Positions 52,941 through 64,000 of a stretch of DNA of 64,000 nucleotides are shown piece after piece. Each line of letters begins with the position of its first letter. Position 1 is the stretch's first letter. The stretch comes from Collybia mongolica (Eukaryota > Basidiomycota > Agaricomycetes > Agaricales > Clitocybaceae): the NCBI GenBank assembly GCA_013420905.1, contig JAAXNY010000009.1, positions 124,001-188,000 on the forward strand, read 5' to 3'. The notes beneath the pieces were generated by a model. The model was not told the DNA's origin, did no database searches, and saw only the letters and a list, made by a program, of their open reading frames with translations. The translations under genes and the position numbers were made by a program.

Positions 52941-55273
52941 TCAAGGGCGTTGATACGGTTTGATCAACAGCGGGAGCTGATTACCGCCCTCGACGTCAGT
53001 GAGTAAAACAGGTCGCTGGACGATGGATTGTTTCTTGATTATGTCTTTCACCGGTACGGCGAGTTCGAATTCAAATGCTCGGACGAGGGTGAAAAGAAGG
53101 GCTTTCATTCTAGCAATCTAATCAACATCCGCATTCTAAAGAGGTAATATAACAACACTTACTCAACAAGTGAAAACCGATAACCGATACAGGCCCGAGG
53201 TCCGCCCAAGAAAGTCAGCATATTTCCCCAGATACCCGGAATAGTGCTAGCAGCTTCGGGGACTGACTCCCATCGTTCCGGTCTGCAACGCCCACCGCAG
53301 ATAAGCAAACGGCCGTGAAAGGAAGGTAAAACGTAAAACCTACTTGAACTCCATAGAGTCCTCGCCCCAGATCGACTTGTCCCTATTCAAAGCGAGGATT
53401 GGAATCATGAGCGTCTGTCCCTTCCTAACCCTATCAGACAAGAATGCACGCCGTCAGGAAATGCTATAAGAGCTTCTTGGAGACAATACCTGATCCCATC
53501 ATGGAGGATACCCTTCTTGTCCTTGAAAGGAGTATTCAGGGGGAGAATATCGTCTTTCATGGAAACGCGGATTGTGGATGGGACGGGGGCATGGAAGCGC
53601 ATAGTCTCTCGCACTACCATATCGAGATAAGGAAGGGCATTGAGCTCGTCCATCGTTGGAGTATCAGTGTCAACAGCGAGAAGCTCTTCCCTGAGCTTTG
53701 TCTGGACTCGCATATCTTGGGTTAGTGCATAGAGTGCCCATGTTGTTCCCGTGCTTAAAAAAAAAGATGAGATGTGGGATACTACCACTTGAAAGTCTAA
53801 CGTACCTAGTTGTCTCGTGTCCGGCGACAAGGAATGTGGGGACCTCTATAGCAGGCTTCAGCTAGAAACGAGGGTTTCATCGCGGAAGCGTTGCTTACGG
53901 GACAAGACGTCTTCGTCGGTCATGCGCTGGTGTTCAGGCAAATCAGTTGCCATATTTGCGCGGAGTAAAACAGAGAGGAGGTCGCGAGTCTTCCAAGAGC
54001 TCTTCTCCGTTGTATTCTCATTGGCCTTTTTGCTTTCGCGAAGCAACTGGTTTCCTATGCGCGACATGGTCTCTTGGGCCGTTTTGATCTCGGCGTCACG
54101 ATCTGTCGGCTACTCAGCTGTGTAAGCTGATTGAAACTATCCCGAAAAAAGAAAAACTGACAAGAAATCGAAGAAGAGGGAACCAGGCCCGCAGCATGGG
54201 TACGATTGTCATCTTCGTACCAGACTGGAACATTGTGTTGAAGGCGGAATTGAGCTCATTCTGCTTCGGGTCACTATTGAGGGCGTCGAATTTGTAGTTG
54301 AAACCTAAATTGAAACAAAAATTCGCATCAACTCAAGCGTGGGTACCGTGTTCAAGGTACAAACCTGCGAGGCCAATAACATCAAGCGTCGTTCTGCTCA
54401 ACCACGAAAGCACGTTAATTCGCACAACTCCGGTTTCAGCCTCGGTGGCTTGGGCTGCCCAGATATCACGTAGCTAAACACAGTGTCAAAAGCGTAGCGC
54501 GGCCGCATTTGAAACGAGATCTACCTGTATCGCCTTCTCCATGAAAATTCCCGTGAGCTCTCGGACTTGGGCGGGGCCAAATGCAGGATTCTAAAATATG
54601 TTAAACTTGAGAAAGATTAATCCCAAAAGTAATCTATCTGCAGTTACCATGACTCGGCGCTGTAATTATATTGGTAAATGAAGGAGTACTTGATTCGATT
54701 CGAAGAATATACCTGCTGCCTGTGTTTATCCCCTTCAACGACAAGTACCCCTATAACATGTACGTTAATCATTGTCCTAGACAACAGGATATTGGTATTG
54801 TACATACCAGCACCAACAACACGGCTGAGATTGTATCGCGCAGCTTCAGGTTTCTGATAGTCATTGCTGTTCATAAGAACATGGTTTATCGCCTTGGTAT
54901 CCATCGTATACAAACGCCGGATCTGATCTTTCGCTTAGTCTTGTTAGCTGGAAGACGATGGAGTCCACCTACGCCAAAAAATCCGGCATATTGGATAGTC
55001 TTTCCGTATTCTTGTACCCATTTCTCATGGAGAACTGAGTTTTCCTGGTATTCAAAGTTTGCAATAGGTTCAGCGACACGATATTAGTGTGAGATGTCTT
55101 ACCGCATCCCATATCTCTCTAATATTCCCATAGATTAAGCTGGAGCTCTCGGGTCCAGGAAGATCACGTAACGGAGATGTGTATTCTTCATAGTATAGTT
55201 TGAGAGCTCTATAGAGGGCGTAGGCTCCCAACGTTGCAGTCAATGGACCGAGAAGCTCGGTGATAATGGCCAT
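52941..55273 (-). CDS. Cytochrome P450 monooxygenase
   Basis: Heme-thiolate monooxygenase anchored in the ER membrane; the substrate cannot be told from sequence. ATG 55273 opens an N-terminal anchor ([20 protein letters not shown]), then the proline hinge [19 protein letters not shown]. About ten short exons follow: [18 protein letters not shown], the C-helix region [25 protein letters not shown]-type helices ([19 protein letters not shown]), and [14 protein letters not shown]. The I-helix reads [20 protein letters not shown], the K-helix [14 protein letters not shown] (ExxR), and the heme-binding loop [15 protein letters not shown]. The stop is at 52943-52941 after LIKPYQRP. All core motifs are intact. 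The layout fits the expanded Agaricomycete P450 clans; I cannot name the family with certainty. It is convergent with the acid phosphatase gene, 213 bp apart. Confidence 0.95.
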
Positions 55274-57091
55274 AAGGTTATCTGGAAGGTGGAACGTTAT
55301 GGTACTGTGTCGCTGCTAGACTTGATTCGATCCCTTATGTACCACAGGTCCCCCAGGTCCTTACGTATGTTCAACTGGGAAGAGACACGTATGAAGATGA
55401 CTGCGCTTTGTGTGCTCAAGAAAGATTTCAGATGCTGAGCCCGCCTCAATTTCTCAGCCGACTGCGGCTGCCGTTTGACGCGGTTGCCCGGCATTCATCG
55501 ACAGGCACAACTCGGGCCGGCTAGAGTCTAGTTAGCTGAAGCTCCGAATCTGGAACAGTTATGTTGATGATCGGGACTTTTTACCCCGTGCGAACGTCTA
55601 AACGAAATATTTGACGTTCCTCCAGGGCTCACACCACACCACTTGCAGAGCTCGATCATGTTTACCGCTCTATCGTGGCCACCTTGAAGAGTACTGCACC
55701 TACGTCGCAGAAAAGTATGACGGCCAAAGCACGAAGGGTACTTTCTGGTCGATTGGCTTGGACTTCGTTGAGAAACTTCTCTAACAGGCATGACCATGAC
55801 TGTCTTGCGATGGATGCGCTCTATTACATACAGCCGTTTTCATAACGATATCGATAGGCCCCTTCGCGCACTTCTTGTTTTTGTTTATAGCGTTATTATA
55901 CTTTCCCGTTCTAGGTTAATGAGATCAAGCCTATAGCCGGCTCAAAATACCACATACAGTACCAACTATTCAGGCACTTTGGATGATAGTATAGCGTCGC
56001 AAACCACAAACCCATCTTCACATTCTACGAAAGCGTCAACCTAGAAGAGTTCATGGGAGGTCGCTTCGGGTCTAGCAATACAGGCATGTTTTTGACCTAT
56101 TCGCCGAGACACCCCTCGCCTTACTGCGAGGAGTGGCGGTGCTGGGTTATCACCGAGAACCAAGAACTTTCCCCGGTGGGGACGACTGGCTAAACCAGCT
56201 TCACGACAATCGCTTGTATAACATTGTTGACCCATTAGAAGGCTTCTGCCGGAAACAGGAAGCCTGGGGAAGCTCGAGATGAATATCGTCGACAGCCATG
56301 TCAAGGTAGTCATAAGGTGTCCACAGATAATCACAAAAGGTTACCCATTGCACCTAGGTGAACCTCGGTAGTCCTACGCGTATATCCACCTCGCTCGCTC
56401 TTTAATGTTTTCCGCAGTCCGCAATACAGGGGATATGCTTATGCATGCAAGCATTGGACGAAATACTTATTATGCATTCCATCTCGACATCCAAGGATAC
56501 TAGAATGCGAATACCTCAAGACATTGTACCGTCTGAACTTGCACCATAGACTCTCGATGGAGGATATCAGAGCCATCGAGACATCACGGGAAAGAGAGTT
56601 ATTGTCTTGGTATTTTGCACGTTGTTGCTGACGGACGTCGCCTGCAGAATGCAAGTTTAGGATGAAAAGGCTCGTAACCATGGAGTCCGAGGGACCAGGG
56701 GTCAGATTGGCGTCGCAGATATGCGGGGGAAAAGGACATGTCGATCTGGTGATGTGACCATCTCCACGAAACTCACGCTATGCTATCACGACCATGCACC
56801 TTCATTGTAAGTGACATCCGATAGGAGCTGAGGCATGTCGAGCCTAGGGAGCGCAAAGCATAGTTAAGCTCATTATATGGTTCATATCCATTCGACTTTA
56901 TAAATGCAGAAGACTCCAATAGCTACGTTACATCTTGGTATACAACCTGTGTGTGTAAATCTACAAATGTGGGGCGGGGTGAGGGAGAGGGAGGGTCTAG
57001 AAATAGTTTGTGAGCTGAAGGAATAGACACCTAAGACATGTAAAGAATAAAATAAACAGCTACTATAATAAGCGTAAAACGGGCCCAACCG
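55274..57091. other. Intergenic region of about 1.8 kb
   Basis: Left end is the P450 promoter. Minus-strand frames at 55528-55797, 56041-56334 and 56439-56681 have no domain or splice support. Nothing else is seen. Confidence 0.4.
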
Positions 57092-58557
57092 CTACGTGTC
57101 ATCATCTTCATCAGAATCTGTCGTCACAGTAGCTCGCCTCGCATCATGCGCTGTCGCCGCTCTCTGACGCGCCTCATGGTCCCGAATCTCCTCAGCCGTC
57201 ATCGCAAACCGTCGTAGGCACTTCAGCACAAACGTGCAGGGCAACACAACCCCGGTATGCCGCCTCAGGTACTCCTCGTCGTTCGCAATCCCGCCAAAGA
57301 TCGTGTCCTTGCCCAAGAAGTCCAGCCGCTTCATGCCAACTTCGAGCAAGCCGCCAGGGACACCATGGGCCCGAGATCGATTGTGCTGGTACGCCTCCCC
57401 TATGAGACGTTTCCTCGCGGGCTGCAGGGCCTCGTAGTCAGCAGCACTGGAGAGCGTATTCATGGAGTTGCTGAGCCGATCGATCACGTCGCCACAGGTG
57501 ACGCCCGTTTCAGGCCGCCGCGCATTAACCTTCACCATCCAGGGGAAGCCGTCAGATACAATTTGCAGGGACGAAATACGAGGAAAAGTAGCTGGCTCGT
57601 GCCGGCCCTCTACCCAAGAGATATGGCTTGGGTCTGTCGAACGCTGGCAGTTGCTCGACGGAAATAGCATATTCCACTTCAGGTGCGGCCTGTCCGCCTC
57701 ATCTGGTACCGGCTGGAGTAGCGGGTTTATTTGTATTTGCGCACCGACGATACGGACTAGGAACGGTTCCAGCACTGGGCCGTCTAAAATCAAGGGTCTC
57801 GTTAGTGTGCCACGGATCATGATGGTAAGCAATACATACAATGATCACCACTCATGAAGGGATTGACCCGATCTCCCTCGTGAGCCGAGGCGCGTCCCAA
57901 GGGACCAGCTGGCGCTTGCATTTGCGGTGGGGGCTGCATCATCTGGGCCTGAGCCCAGGGAGGAGGTTGCGATGGCGGACCCCAAGGATAAGGATCCGGC
58001 ATCGCGGGATGACCAGGAGTGAAGCCACCCCATTGGGCTCCAGGAAACGCCCCAGCAGACTGAGGGTGTTGAAATTGAGGATGTTGTGGCTGAAACTGAG
58101 GTGGCGGCTGCTGAAACTGTGGATAGGCATGTCTAGGGCCGGCCCATGGAGGAGGTGGACCGGGTTGGAGTGGCGCAGATGCAGCCCCTTGCCATGGTGT
58201 TGGGGGATGCGGGTGCATCCCATAGTTTGGGTTGTTGAACTGGGGATAGCCGGTGTAGTCCGTTGAATAGCCATTACGAGTGTGATGAGGCCCGCCGGGA
58301 GGTCCCTGAGGAGGAAGGTAGCCAGGAATCACGCCAGGCGTCATTGCGGGGGTCATATTTGGAATGAATGGTGTAGAGGTATATGGTGTGCTGGGATATA
58401 TTGGGTAATTTCCAGGGTGCTGAGGAGTAGTCGCCCACGCAGGATGAGGAGTCCCGCCGCCAGATGGTGATGGAATTACTGGCGGATGATTAGGTGATGA
58501 TAGACCACCTGGAACCGGGAGCGGGGGGATAAATGGTGAAGGTTGTGGGGTCGGCAT
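57092..58557 (-). CDS. DUF6699-domain protein with proline-rich N-terminus
   Basis: Two exons (58557-57849 and 57783-57092) join in phase 1 to 466 aa. Residues 1 to about 235 are Pro/Gln/Gly/Tyr-rich and disordered (TPQPSPFIPPLPVPGG, FQQPPPQFQPQHPQFQ). The C-terminal half is the DUF6699 domain of basidiomycete proteins: ILINPLL-like start (AQIQINPLLQPVP), HLKWNMLFPSS, EPATFPRISSLQIVSDGFPW, VTCGDVIDRLSNSMNTLS, ARKRLIGEAYQHNRSR, and MKRLDFLGKDTIFGGI. The tail is acidic (DSDEDDD). The family has no known activity and is multi-copy in Agaricomycetes. A second member lies 1.3 kb away in the same direction. Confidence 0.87.
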
Positions 58558-59895
58558 TTTAAGCTGATTATATTAGGTCAAATGCGTGCCGACGCAATGG
58601 GGAGAATATTCGGGGTGATGGTTTACACCACCGAGGCTGTCTCCGGCTGTTGTCACAAAATGGAACAAATGAGCGAGTGACCCAAGGAGAGCTGGCCCAA
58701 AAAGTGCTAGGACTCACAGATCGGGAAGAATGACTCAAATTTCTACCACGCCGAAACCAAAAGATAGAACTGTGTCTTTGTTTGAGCTTGTCGCGTGGAT
58801 GCACTACGAACGATGCCTCAAATGGGGAGTGCCTAAGAAGCACCTGCACCGGCCAACGGGCTCGCCTTGATCTAAGGTCCGTTTACGATCAGCCTGCCCA
58901 AATGAGAGACAATTGCGCCTCAAGGTCCAAACGCTGTATAGATATTCAGTCAGATTCCGACTACGACCTCAGCACTGCTCTAAGCTCTTCTTACTTTTCT
59001 TTCCCTTCTGAGTACTACTAGTTAGGCCTTGTGACGCGAGAGTTGAAGGCGATTCCTGCTGTCCTGGACGCCCGAAAGATGAAACGGCCGAGATGGAGGT
59101 GATAAGGAAAGGAGTGAATGCAAGAAAGGAGGCAAATAGGTCAGGGCGAGGGGCTTCACCGCAATCGTCGAATGGACGGAAGAACAATCCGATGAAGTCG
59201 TGACTCGCCAACACGTGCCATTTTGAGTTTGCCTTTTCCGGATGCCTCTCCCGCTCGATCGTGATCGACTCGACGCGTCCTTGGTGTTTGCGTCCAGTCT
59301 TCAAAGTCCTCCAGCTTGTAAAACAAAAGTCTGCGGGCGCTCGTATAACGACAGAGTATCGAATACTTATAAAATACTTAGAAGTGACTCGGAGAAGGGA
59401 ACGTGGGGTCAGCGCTATTTGAGGCAGTGTCACTCAAAAAACAATAACTGATCGCCCACTGATATGGGTTCGTGCCCCGAGTTTGACGACGGATCTTTCC
59501 TGTGTAAACCCTATCCTAATACGTCGACTATTTTAGTTGCGAGCGATGGGTAAAGCGTCCACAGTTCCATTCGTTTCCAAAAGATTCCTCAACGAGGTGC
59601 GAAAATCATTCCATCCGGAAATGCAGACATCGAGTCAGAAGCACCCCAGGTCCTCGGGGTTACACGTACACTGAACCATTTGCCCGTAACAGGGTATTCC
59701 GATAATGCAAGTTTGTAGATTGTAGCAAAGGCTAGATACATGACTCCAGAAGAATGAGGGGAATTGGGGAGTACGAAACTGAGTGAGGAGATCCTTGTAT
59801 GACTATACATGTAAGTATGTGTTACAACAGATAGCAAAATCAATAAACAACCATGACCGATCCAATGAGTGTCGTAATGTCCTAGAACGGGGCGT
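58558..59895. other. Intergenic region between the two DUF6699 genes
   Basis: About 1.3 kb. The minus frame at 58969-59433 starts with GTG and shows no domain; the plus frame at 58782-59021 is likewise unsupported. Confidence 0.4.
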
Positions 59896-60715
59896 CTAGT
59901 TCAGAAGATCCATAACAAAGATGTTGGGGGCTTTGAATCCCAGTCTGGAGATCGCATATTGGTCATTTCTCCGCAGAGTCTCGAAGAAAATCCGCTCCCG
60001 AAGCCAATCTGCATGTGTACACACTGTAAGGACAGGGCACAAGGGGAACCAACAGTATAAATGACGCACCAACACGCTTATAGCGATTCGGAGCTACAGC
60101 AGGTGAATAGTACATACCCCATCCGCCGCTCGGCTGGCTGTTGTGTGCTGCCGTCCGCTTGACGTGTTCTTGGATTCGGGGCGGCAATGAGTTGAACTCG
60201 GCCTCGGTGACAAGTTGGGTCGTGTAACTATCGAAAACTCAGTAATTAACACATGCAGCACCGAGAAGGAAAGGGTACCTACTCTTCCCAGAGCTTACCG
60301 CACACATCGTTCATCGTCACCCCATTCGGATTCTTGACGACGGTGCACCATGGACTTAATTGCGTGATAATAATGAGTTGTTCTACGCGAGGTAACGTCG
60401 CTGGCTCCTCCTTTGCCGTGAATGCAAGATCCCGATCCCGTGCATCATGGTTGAAACCACCAGTGTGACCTGCGTGAAATCTAGCTATATTCATACAGAG
60501 CAGTAATATCCACACGTACCCGTTGCAAGGTTGAAGACTAGGTGGAAGGAGCCGTGGCTGTTGGCGAGGATAGGATTGATCTCGAGCTCTGTGTTGAGCA
60601 GGTAAAGATCCGTCTGCGAGAGCACTGGGCCGTCTGTTGGTGATCTTGATGTGATCAGTGAGGAATCTCCTAAAGTAAGAGATGCAGTTGCGTACAGGAT
60701 GCACCGGCGGCCCAT
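59896..60715 (-). CDS. Second DUF6699-domain protein
   Basis: Same family as the gene at 57092-58557 but short and without the proline-rich half. From ATG 60715 (MGRRCILYATASLTLGDSS) the exons give DGPVLSQTDLYLLNTELEIN and FHLVFNLATG, then EPATLPRVEQLIIITQLSPW, NGVTMNDVCGKLWEE, an exon with EAEFNSLPPRIQEHVKRTAA and YKRV, and a last exon WLRERIFFETLRRNDQ ending MDLLN (stop 59898-59896). DGPVL...INP matches DGPVLEPFL...INP of the neighbour, so they are paralogues. The start is uncertain: a longer frame in another register (to 60968) exists upstream and could hide a 5' exon. Function unknown. Confidence 0.78.
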
Positions 60716-61839
60716 TTTCCGACAGAATCACCCATGGATGGAGTGCAAGGAGTGGATGTCTTGGGTCAAGGTAAGGTTGTTGTATTTGTTTGAAAATCGC
60801 GCCTTGTGTGGGTCCCGGGAGATGGTATTGTATACCGGTTAGATTTGTGTAGCGCGTCCAGTGGCGCGGAAATTGTAAGCAGTGCGCCTCGTGGTCGTAA
60901 CGGCGCAGCTTTCGGCTTATAAGTAGTGGGTGGAAGTTTGGACAGAAAGTCACAGAATCCTGTGGCATGTCCCTGACCGGCTATACGCCATGAGGCACAT
61001 ACTCACGTGATTGTAAGATTAGATCCCTGAATTCGAAGCGGGATTGACAACTTGAAGAACATCTTAAAATTGCAGTGCATGTGTACCTTTTACCAGACAG
61101 CTAGTATGCGTTTGATATGCGTATGATCCTAATGTTCCTTTTCCCAGCATTTACAAATCTCTGCTCAGTTGCAGCAGGCCTGTGCCCCCTCATTGAGTCC
61201 TGCACAGTCTGGATTTGGGGAAACATCATACAAGTAAGACGGTCATAACCTGTAGTCCAGAGAATCCTCTTCGATGGGCGTTACGCAGCTCACCGCCTCC
61301 TTACTCGGTGGGATTCTGTTGGAAATATGAATGCCGGATATTGATCTGCTTAGAAACCGTAGTATCCACTTGAAAAGGTCTGCACGTTTTTGAGAATAGC
61401 CATTTGATCTCTGATTCCACATGAAAGAAGCTTTCAGGATGTATAATCTGGGGTGAGAGGTACTGAACAAAGAGCCTGATGATAATAAAGCGCCCGCCAC
61501 CAATATCACCACGCTCTATGAAGCCATATACTTATATACATTATAAAACCATCTGTTCACGTAGCTGCTGATCGGGTCGAATGTATTCAGCTGAGGGCTT
61601 ATTCAGGCGATTATACATGCCATCAGGCCGGGTTCGAGTCGACTTGTTGGCTGGAACAGAGTTTGAAGCCCAGGCTATTTTATCTCCCTCGCCCTACACA
61701 ATAAAACCAAGCACAACCAAATATGTTTATGAATCAGATTAGATTAGATGTCTAGTACTTATTCATACTTTTCGGTGACGCCTCCTCGCGCACACGAGTC
61801 AACGATCAAACCGCCTATCCATCCCATCCATCAGTAAAC
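60716..61839. other. Divergent intergenic region
   Basis: About 1.1 kb between the second DUF6699 gene and the CCDC124 homologue. An unmodelled 5' exon of the DUF6699 gene may lie at 60716-60968. The minus frame at 61243-61512 is unsupported. No tRNA could be folded around GGTTCGAGTC at 61631. Confidence 0.4.
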
Positions 61840-62906
61840 ATGCCCCCTAAGGGAGGAAATGCAAAGAAAGAAAGCGGGCGGGCGAAGAAAGCAGAGAATG
61901 AAGCTAACAAGAAAGCCCAGGCTGCAATGGAAAAGGTTCGTTCGGAATACCATCCGATCGCACATCGCCAACCATTAAGCAAATCACCTAGGAGAAGAAA
62001 GACGCAGAGCTGTGGAAGGATGATATGAAGGGGCATAAGGCCAGCAAGGAGGAGAAAGAAGAAAAACGGAAGGCCGAACTTGCACGCAAGGCTGAGAACG
62101 CGCGAATACTGGCAGAGGAGGAAGCCTCTCAACCAGCAAAGGTTAAGGCTGCCCCAAAGACTACAAAGAAGGCAACAAAAGAGCCCAAGCCCGCTGGGCC
62201 CGGCGCCATTGCTGCTGGGGGGTCCCTTGACACAGAGCCTGCCGAAGCCGCAACTGAAAGCTACACAGCGACAGGCATCGACAACGCCCTCGATCTTCTG
62301 GACGTAGTCACCGCAAAATTGGATAAAGCAAGTGTTGGACAACAGGCAGCCGGGATCGAAAGGCATCCAGAGGTGAGTCGCAACATCGTATCTAAGCGAT
62401 CTTGACGCTGACTCTCAACATTGATGACGTTAGCGACGATTCAAGGCAAGATATATATGCACCGCTTTCTGATGCCCTCGATTGATATCTTGAAATTTTA
62501 GGCCGCATACGAGGCATATCAGGAGCGCGAGCTTCCCAGACTCAAAGAAGAAGTAGGCGTGGTGTTTATTTGCATTTTGAAACAATTATCTGATGGTGGT
62601 GGCCTCTAGCACCCTGGATTGCGACTACAGCAGTATAAAGTCAGGAGTATCTCTGCTGCGATCTATCGCGCGTCGGCTAACACAAAATTCCCAACAGGAT
62701 TTGCTGTACAAGCAGTTCCAAAAGTCACCGGACAATCCGTAAGCTATTCTTTGTGTTATAGTATTCTTGAGCCAAATTTGGATTGATTTTATGACAGCTT
62801 CAACCAGACGTCAGTTGCATATGATGCGACGAAGGAGGAGAAGGTCAATGCGCTTAAGGAAAAGAAAGCACAGGTCGAGGAACGATTGCGGGATAAGGGT
62901 AGGTAG
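61840..62906 (+). CDS. CCDC124 (coiled-coil domain-containing 124) homologue
   Basis: Small basic protein that in other eukaryotes binds ribosomes, linked to hibernating or idle ribosomes and to cytokinesis. Seven exons (61840-61935, 61992-62372, 62434-62445, 62502-62552, 62610-62639, 62698-62738, 62798-62906) join in frame to 239 aa. The N-terminal half is a Lys/Glu/Ala-rich helix (MPPKGGNAKKESGRAKKAEN). Then comes a disordered Pro/Ala linker and TGIDNALDLLDVVTAKLDKA. The conserved C-terminal block is ERHPERRFKAAYEAYQEREL, HPGLRLQQYKDLLYKQFQKS and PDNPFNQTSVAYDATKEEK, all intact. Exon 3 is only 12 nt (RRFK) and its downstream intron begins GC. Identification rests on the C-terminal block and is firm. 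Confidence 0.94.
62434..62445 (+). other. 12-nt microexon followed by a GC-AG intron
   Basis: CGACGATTCAAG encodes RRFK of the conserved HPERRFKAAY motif. It is flanked by a GTTAG acceptor and an AAG|GCAAGA donor. The following intron (62446-62501) contains no GT that could serve as donor near this point, so GC use is required. Confidence 0.8.
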
Positions 62907-63366
62907 TATGTAGGTTACACATCGTGCATGGTAACTGGTTGTCTCGACAACTGTTATATCGTCCTCATATATCCAGCTACACGTAAATGATCATTAGTAA
63001 AGTATGTCGAACCAGTGCCGGTTTAAAACAGGATTTTCTTTGTGTTGGCTGCTCGGAACATGGGTTCGAAAATTCCGAAGTCGGACCATCCCAGCACGGT
63101 GTTTCGATCAAATTGTTTCGAACGTAGCGCCTGCGGAAAGCAATTTTCAGTGAATGACACAGGTTGTCCGTGTGGGTGGTATGTCAAGGGGCGCCACTTA
63201 TCCTGTGCATGTGAACGTTAAATTCGGAAAGGTGCGTCGGCTTTACTCCGTCGGAAGATCGGCACAGCAACTGCTCACGTAAGCTGACCCTGAAAAGTCA
63301 TAGAAAAAGCACGAAAATAATTCTTCGACTCCAACTTGCTCTTCTCCCTCATCTCCCTCGTCAGCC
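62907..63366. promoter_or_regulatory. Intergenic region upstream of calcipressin
   Basis: 460 bp holding the 3' end of the CCDC124 gene and the calcipressin promoter. A TC-rich leader (TTGCTCTTCTCCCTCATCTCCC) lies directly before ATG 63367. Confidence 0.4.
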
Positions 63367-64000
63367 ATGGGTCAATACTCTGTCATCTTACCAGCATCCA
63401 CATTATCTCCTTCTCCTCCTCGTTCCACCCAAAGGACGAATACGATCACAGTGACGTCTCTTCCAAAATCATTTTTTCACCCTCTCGTTCTTGAGGTCCT
63501 ACGAAGCCATTTTGCTACATACGGTGAAATAAACCGATGGGTACCACTGCCGGGGTTTGGCCGCATTATTATTGTGTTTTGGCATGAGGATCATGCAGAG
63601 TCTGCAAAGCTGCATTGCGACCCCATCGTGCTCCAAGGATCGCACGACCGGTAAGAAAATCAACTTGATTTTCCGGATGTACATGTCTCATTTAATAATT
63701 CATAGATCTGAAGTCGTACTACGTGTATATCGTGCAGACCCCAACCCAATAATCGATCCAAATGGTAGCACAGTCCCAGCAGCGAACTACCTACGCCCCC
63801 CAGCCCTGGAGAAGAACTTCTTGATTTCGCCGCCTGGATCGCCACCTGTAGGCTGGGAGCAGATCCAAGAAGATCCACCTAACGCTACGCCGCTCGCAGA
63901 TGATCTTATGGAAGCCCTACGCAAGCTCCAGATCCATGAGAAACGCTCAAGTTTGGAGATCCTCCTCGATCCCCAGGAAGGATCTGGCGTTGGCGTATAC
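63367..64000 (+). CDS. RCN1: Calcipressin (RCAN/Rcn1), regulator of calcineurin, 3' end outside window
   Basis: Cytosolic modulator of the Ca2+/calmodulin-dependent phosphatase calcineurin. Exons 63367-63650 and 63706-64000 join in phase 2; 193 codons are visible and the frame is open at the window edge. The first exon holds an RRM-like fold (TNTITVTSLPKSFF, LRSHFATYGEINRWVPLPGFGRIIIVF). The second carries the family signature FLISPPGSPPVGWEQIQEDPP, the phosphorylatable SP repeat, preceded by LRPPALEKN. The C-terminal calcineurin-binding part is outside the window. Nothing suggests a defect. Confidence 0.95.

Noticed and set aside
58969..59433. 154-codon minus-strand frame between the DUF6699 genes
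   Set aside because: It begins with GTG, has no domain and lies in an intergenic region; likely chance.
61600..61680. Possible tRNA because of GGTTCGAGTC
   Set aside because: No A box at the right distance and no acceptor stem pairing could be found around it.

Overview
This window reads as nuclear DNA of a filamentous basidiomycete, most likely an Agaricomycete. The genes carry many short introns (about 42-70 nt) and very short exons. Several protein families are typical of mushroom-forming fungi: DUF6699 proteins, UstYa/DUF3328 proteins, cerato-platanin, and a single-pass membrane family with a Thr-Pro linker. Homology statements come from recognising motifs by eye; no search was run. Where exon borders are listed, I checked reading-frame continuity across each splice by hand.

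Layout. 0-9 kb: a truncated cerato-platanin gene, a TRM2-type tRNA methyltransferase, a CNNM/Mam3 metal transporter, a glyoxalase-like protein and a secreted serine carboxypeptidase. 11-22 kb: an HMG-box protein, a Q/N-rich hypothetical protein and two single-pass membrane proteins. 22-25.7 kb: gene-poor, with decayed pieces resembling one of those membrane proteins. 25.7-31 kb: a PP2C phosphatase and a cysteine-rich furin-repeat membrane protein. 34-41 kb: an accessory region with a conserved Agaricomycete membrane protein, two UstYa-like genes, a disrupted zinc-finger/PHD gene of a type I associate with repeats, and an intron-split 74-aa secreted peptide divergent from the second UstYa gene. 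42-46.6 kb: a small basic protein and REV1. 47.0-49.7 kb: a complete-looking pogo/Tigger-type DNA transposon, with TA duplication, 23-bp terminal inverted repeats and a spliced 675-aa transposase ending in a PCNA-binding motif. 50-55.3 kb: a membrane-anchored histidine acid phosphatase and a cytochrome P450. 57-60.7 kb: two DUF6699 genes. 61.8-64 kb: a CCDC124 homologue and the start of calcipressin.

Most genes are unrelated housekeeping or secreted functions. Two items suggest systems. One is the UstYa pair with a Kex2-site-bearing secreted peptide, which resembles the layout of fungal RiPP (dikaritin-type) loci; this is an inference. The other is the pogo element, for which every expected part can be read. 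At least four introns (two in TRM2, one each in REV1 and CCDC124) appear to use GC-AG splice sites.
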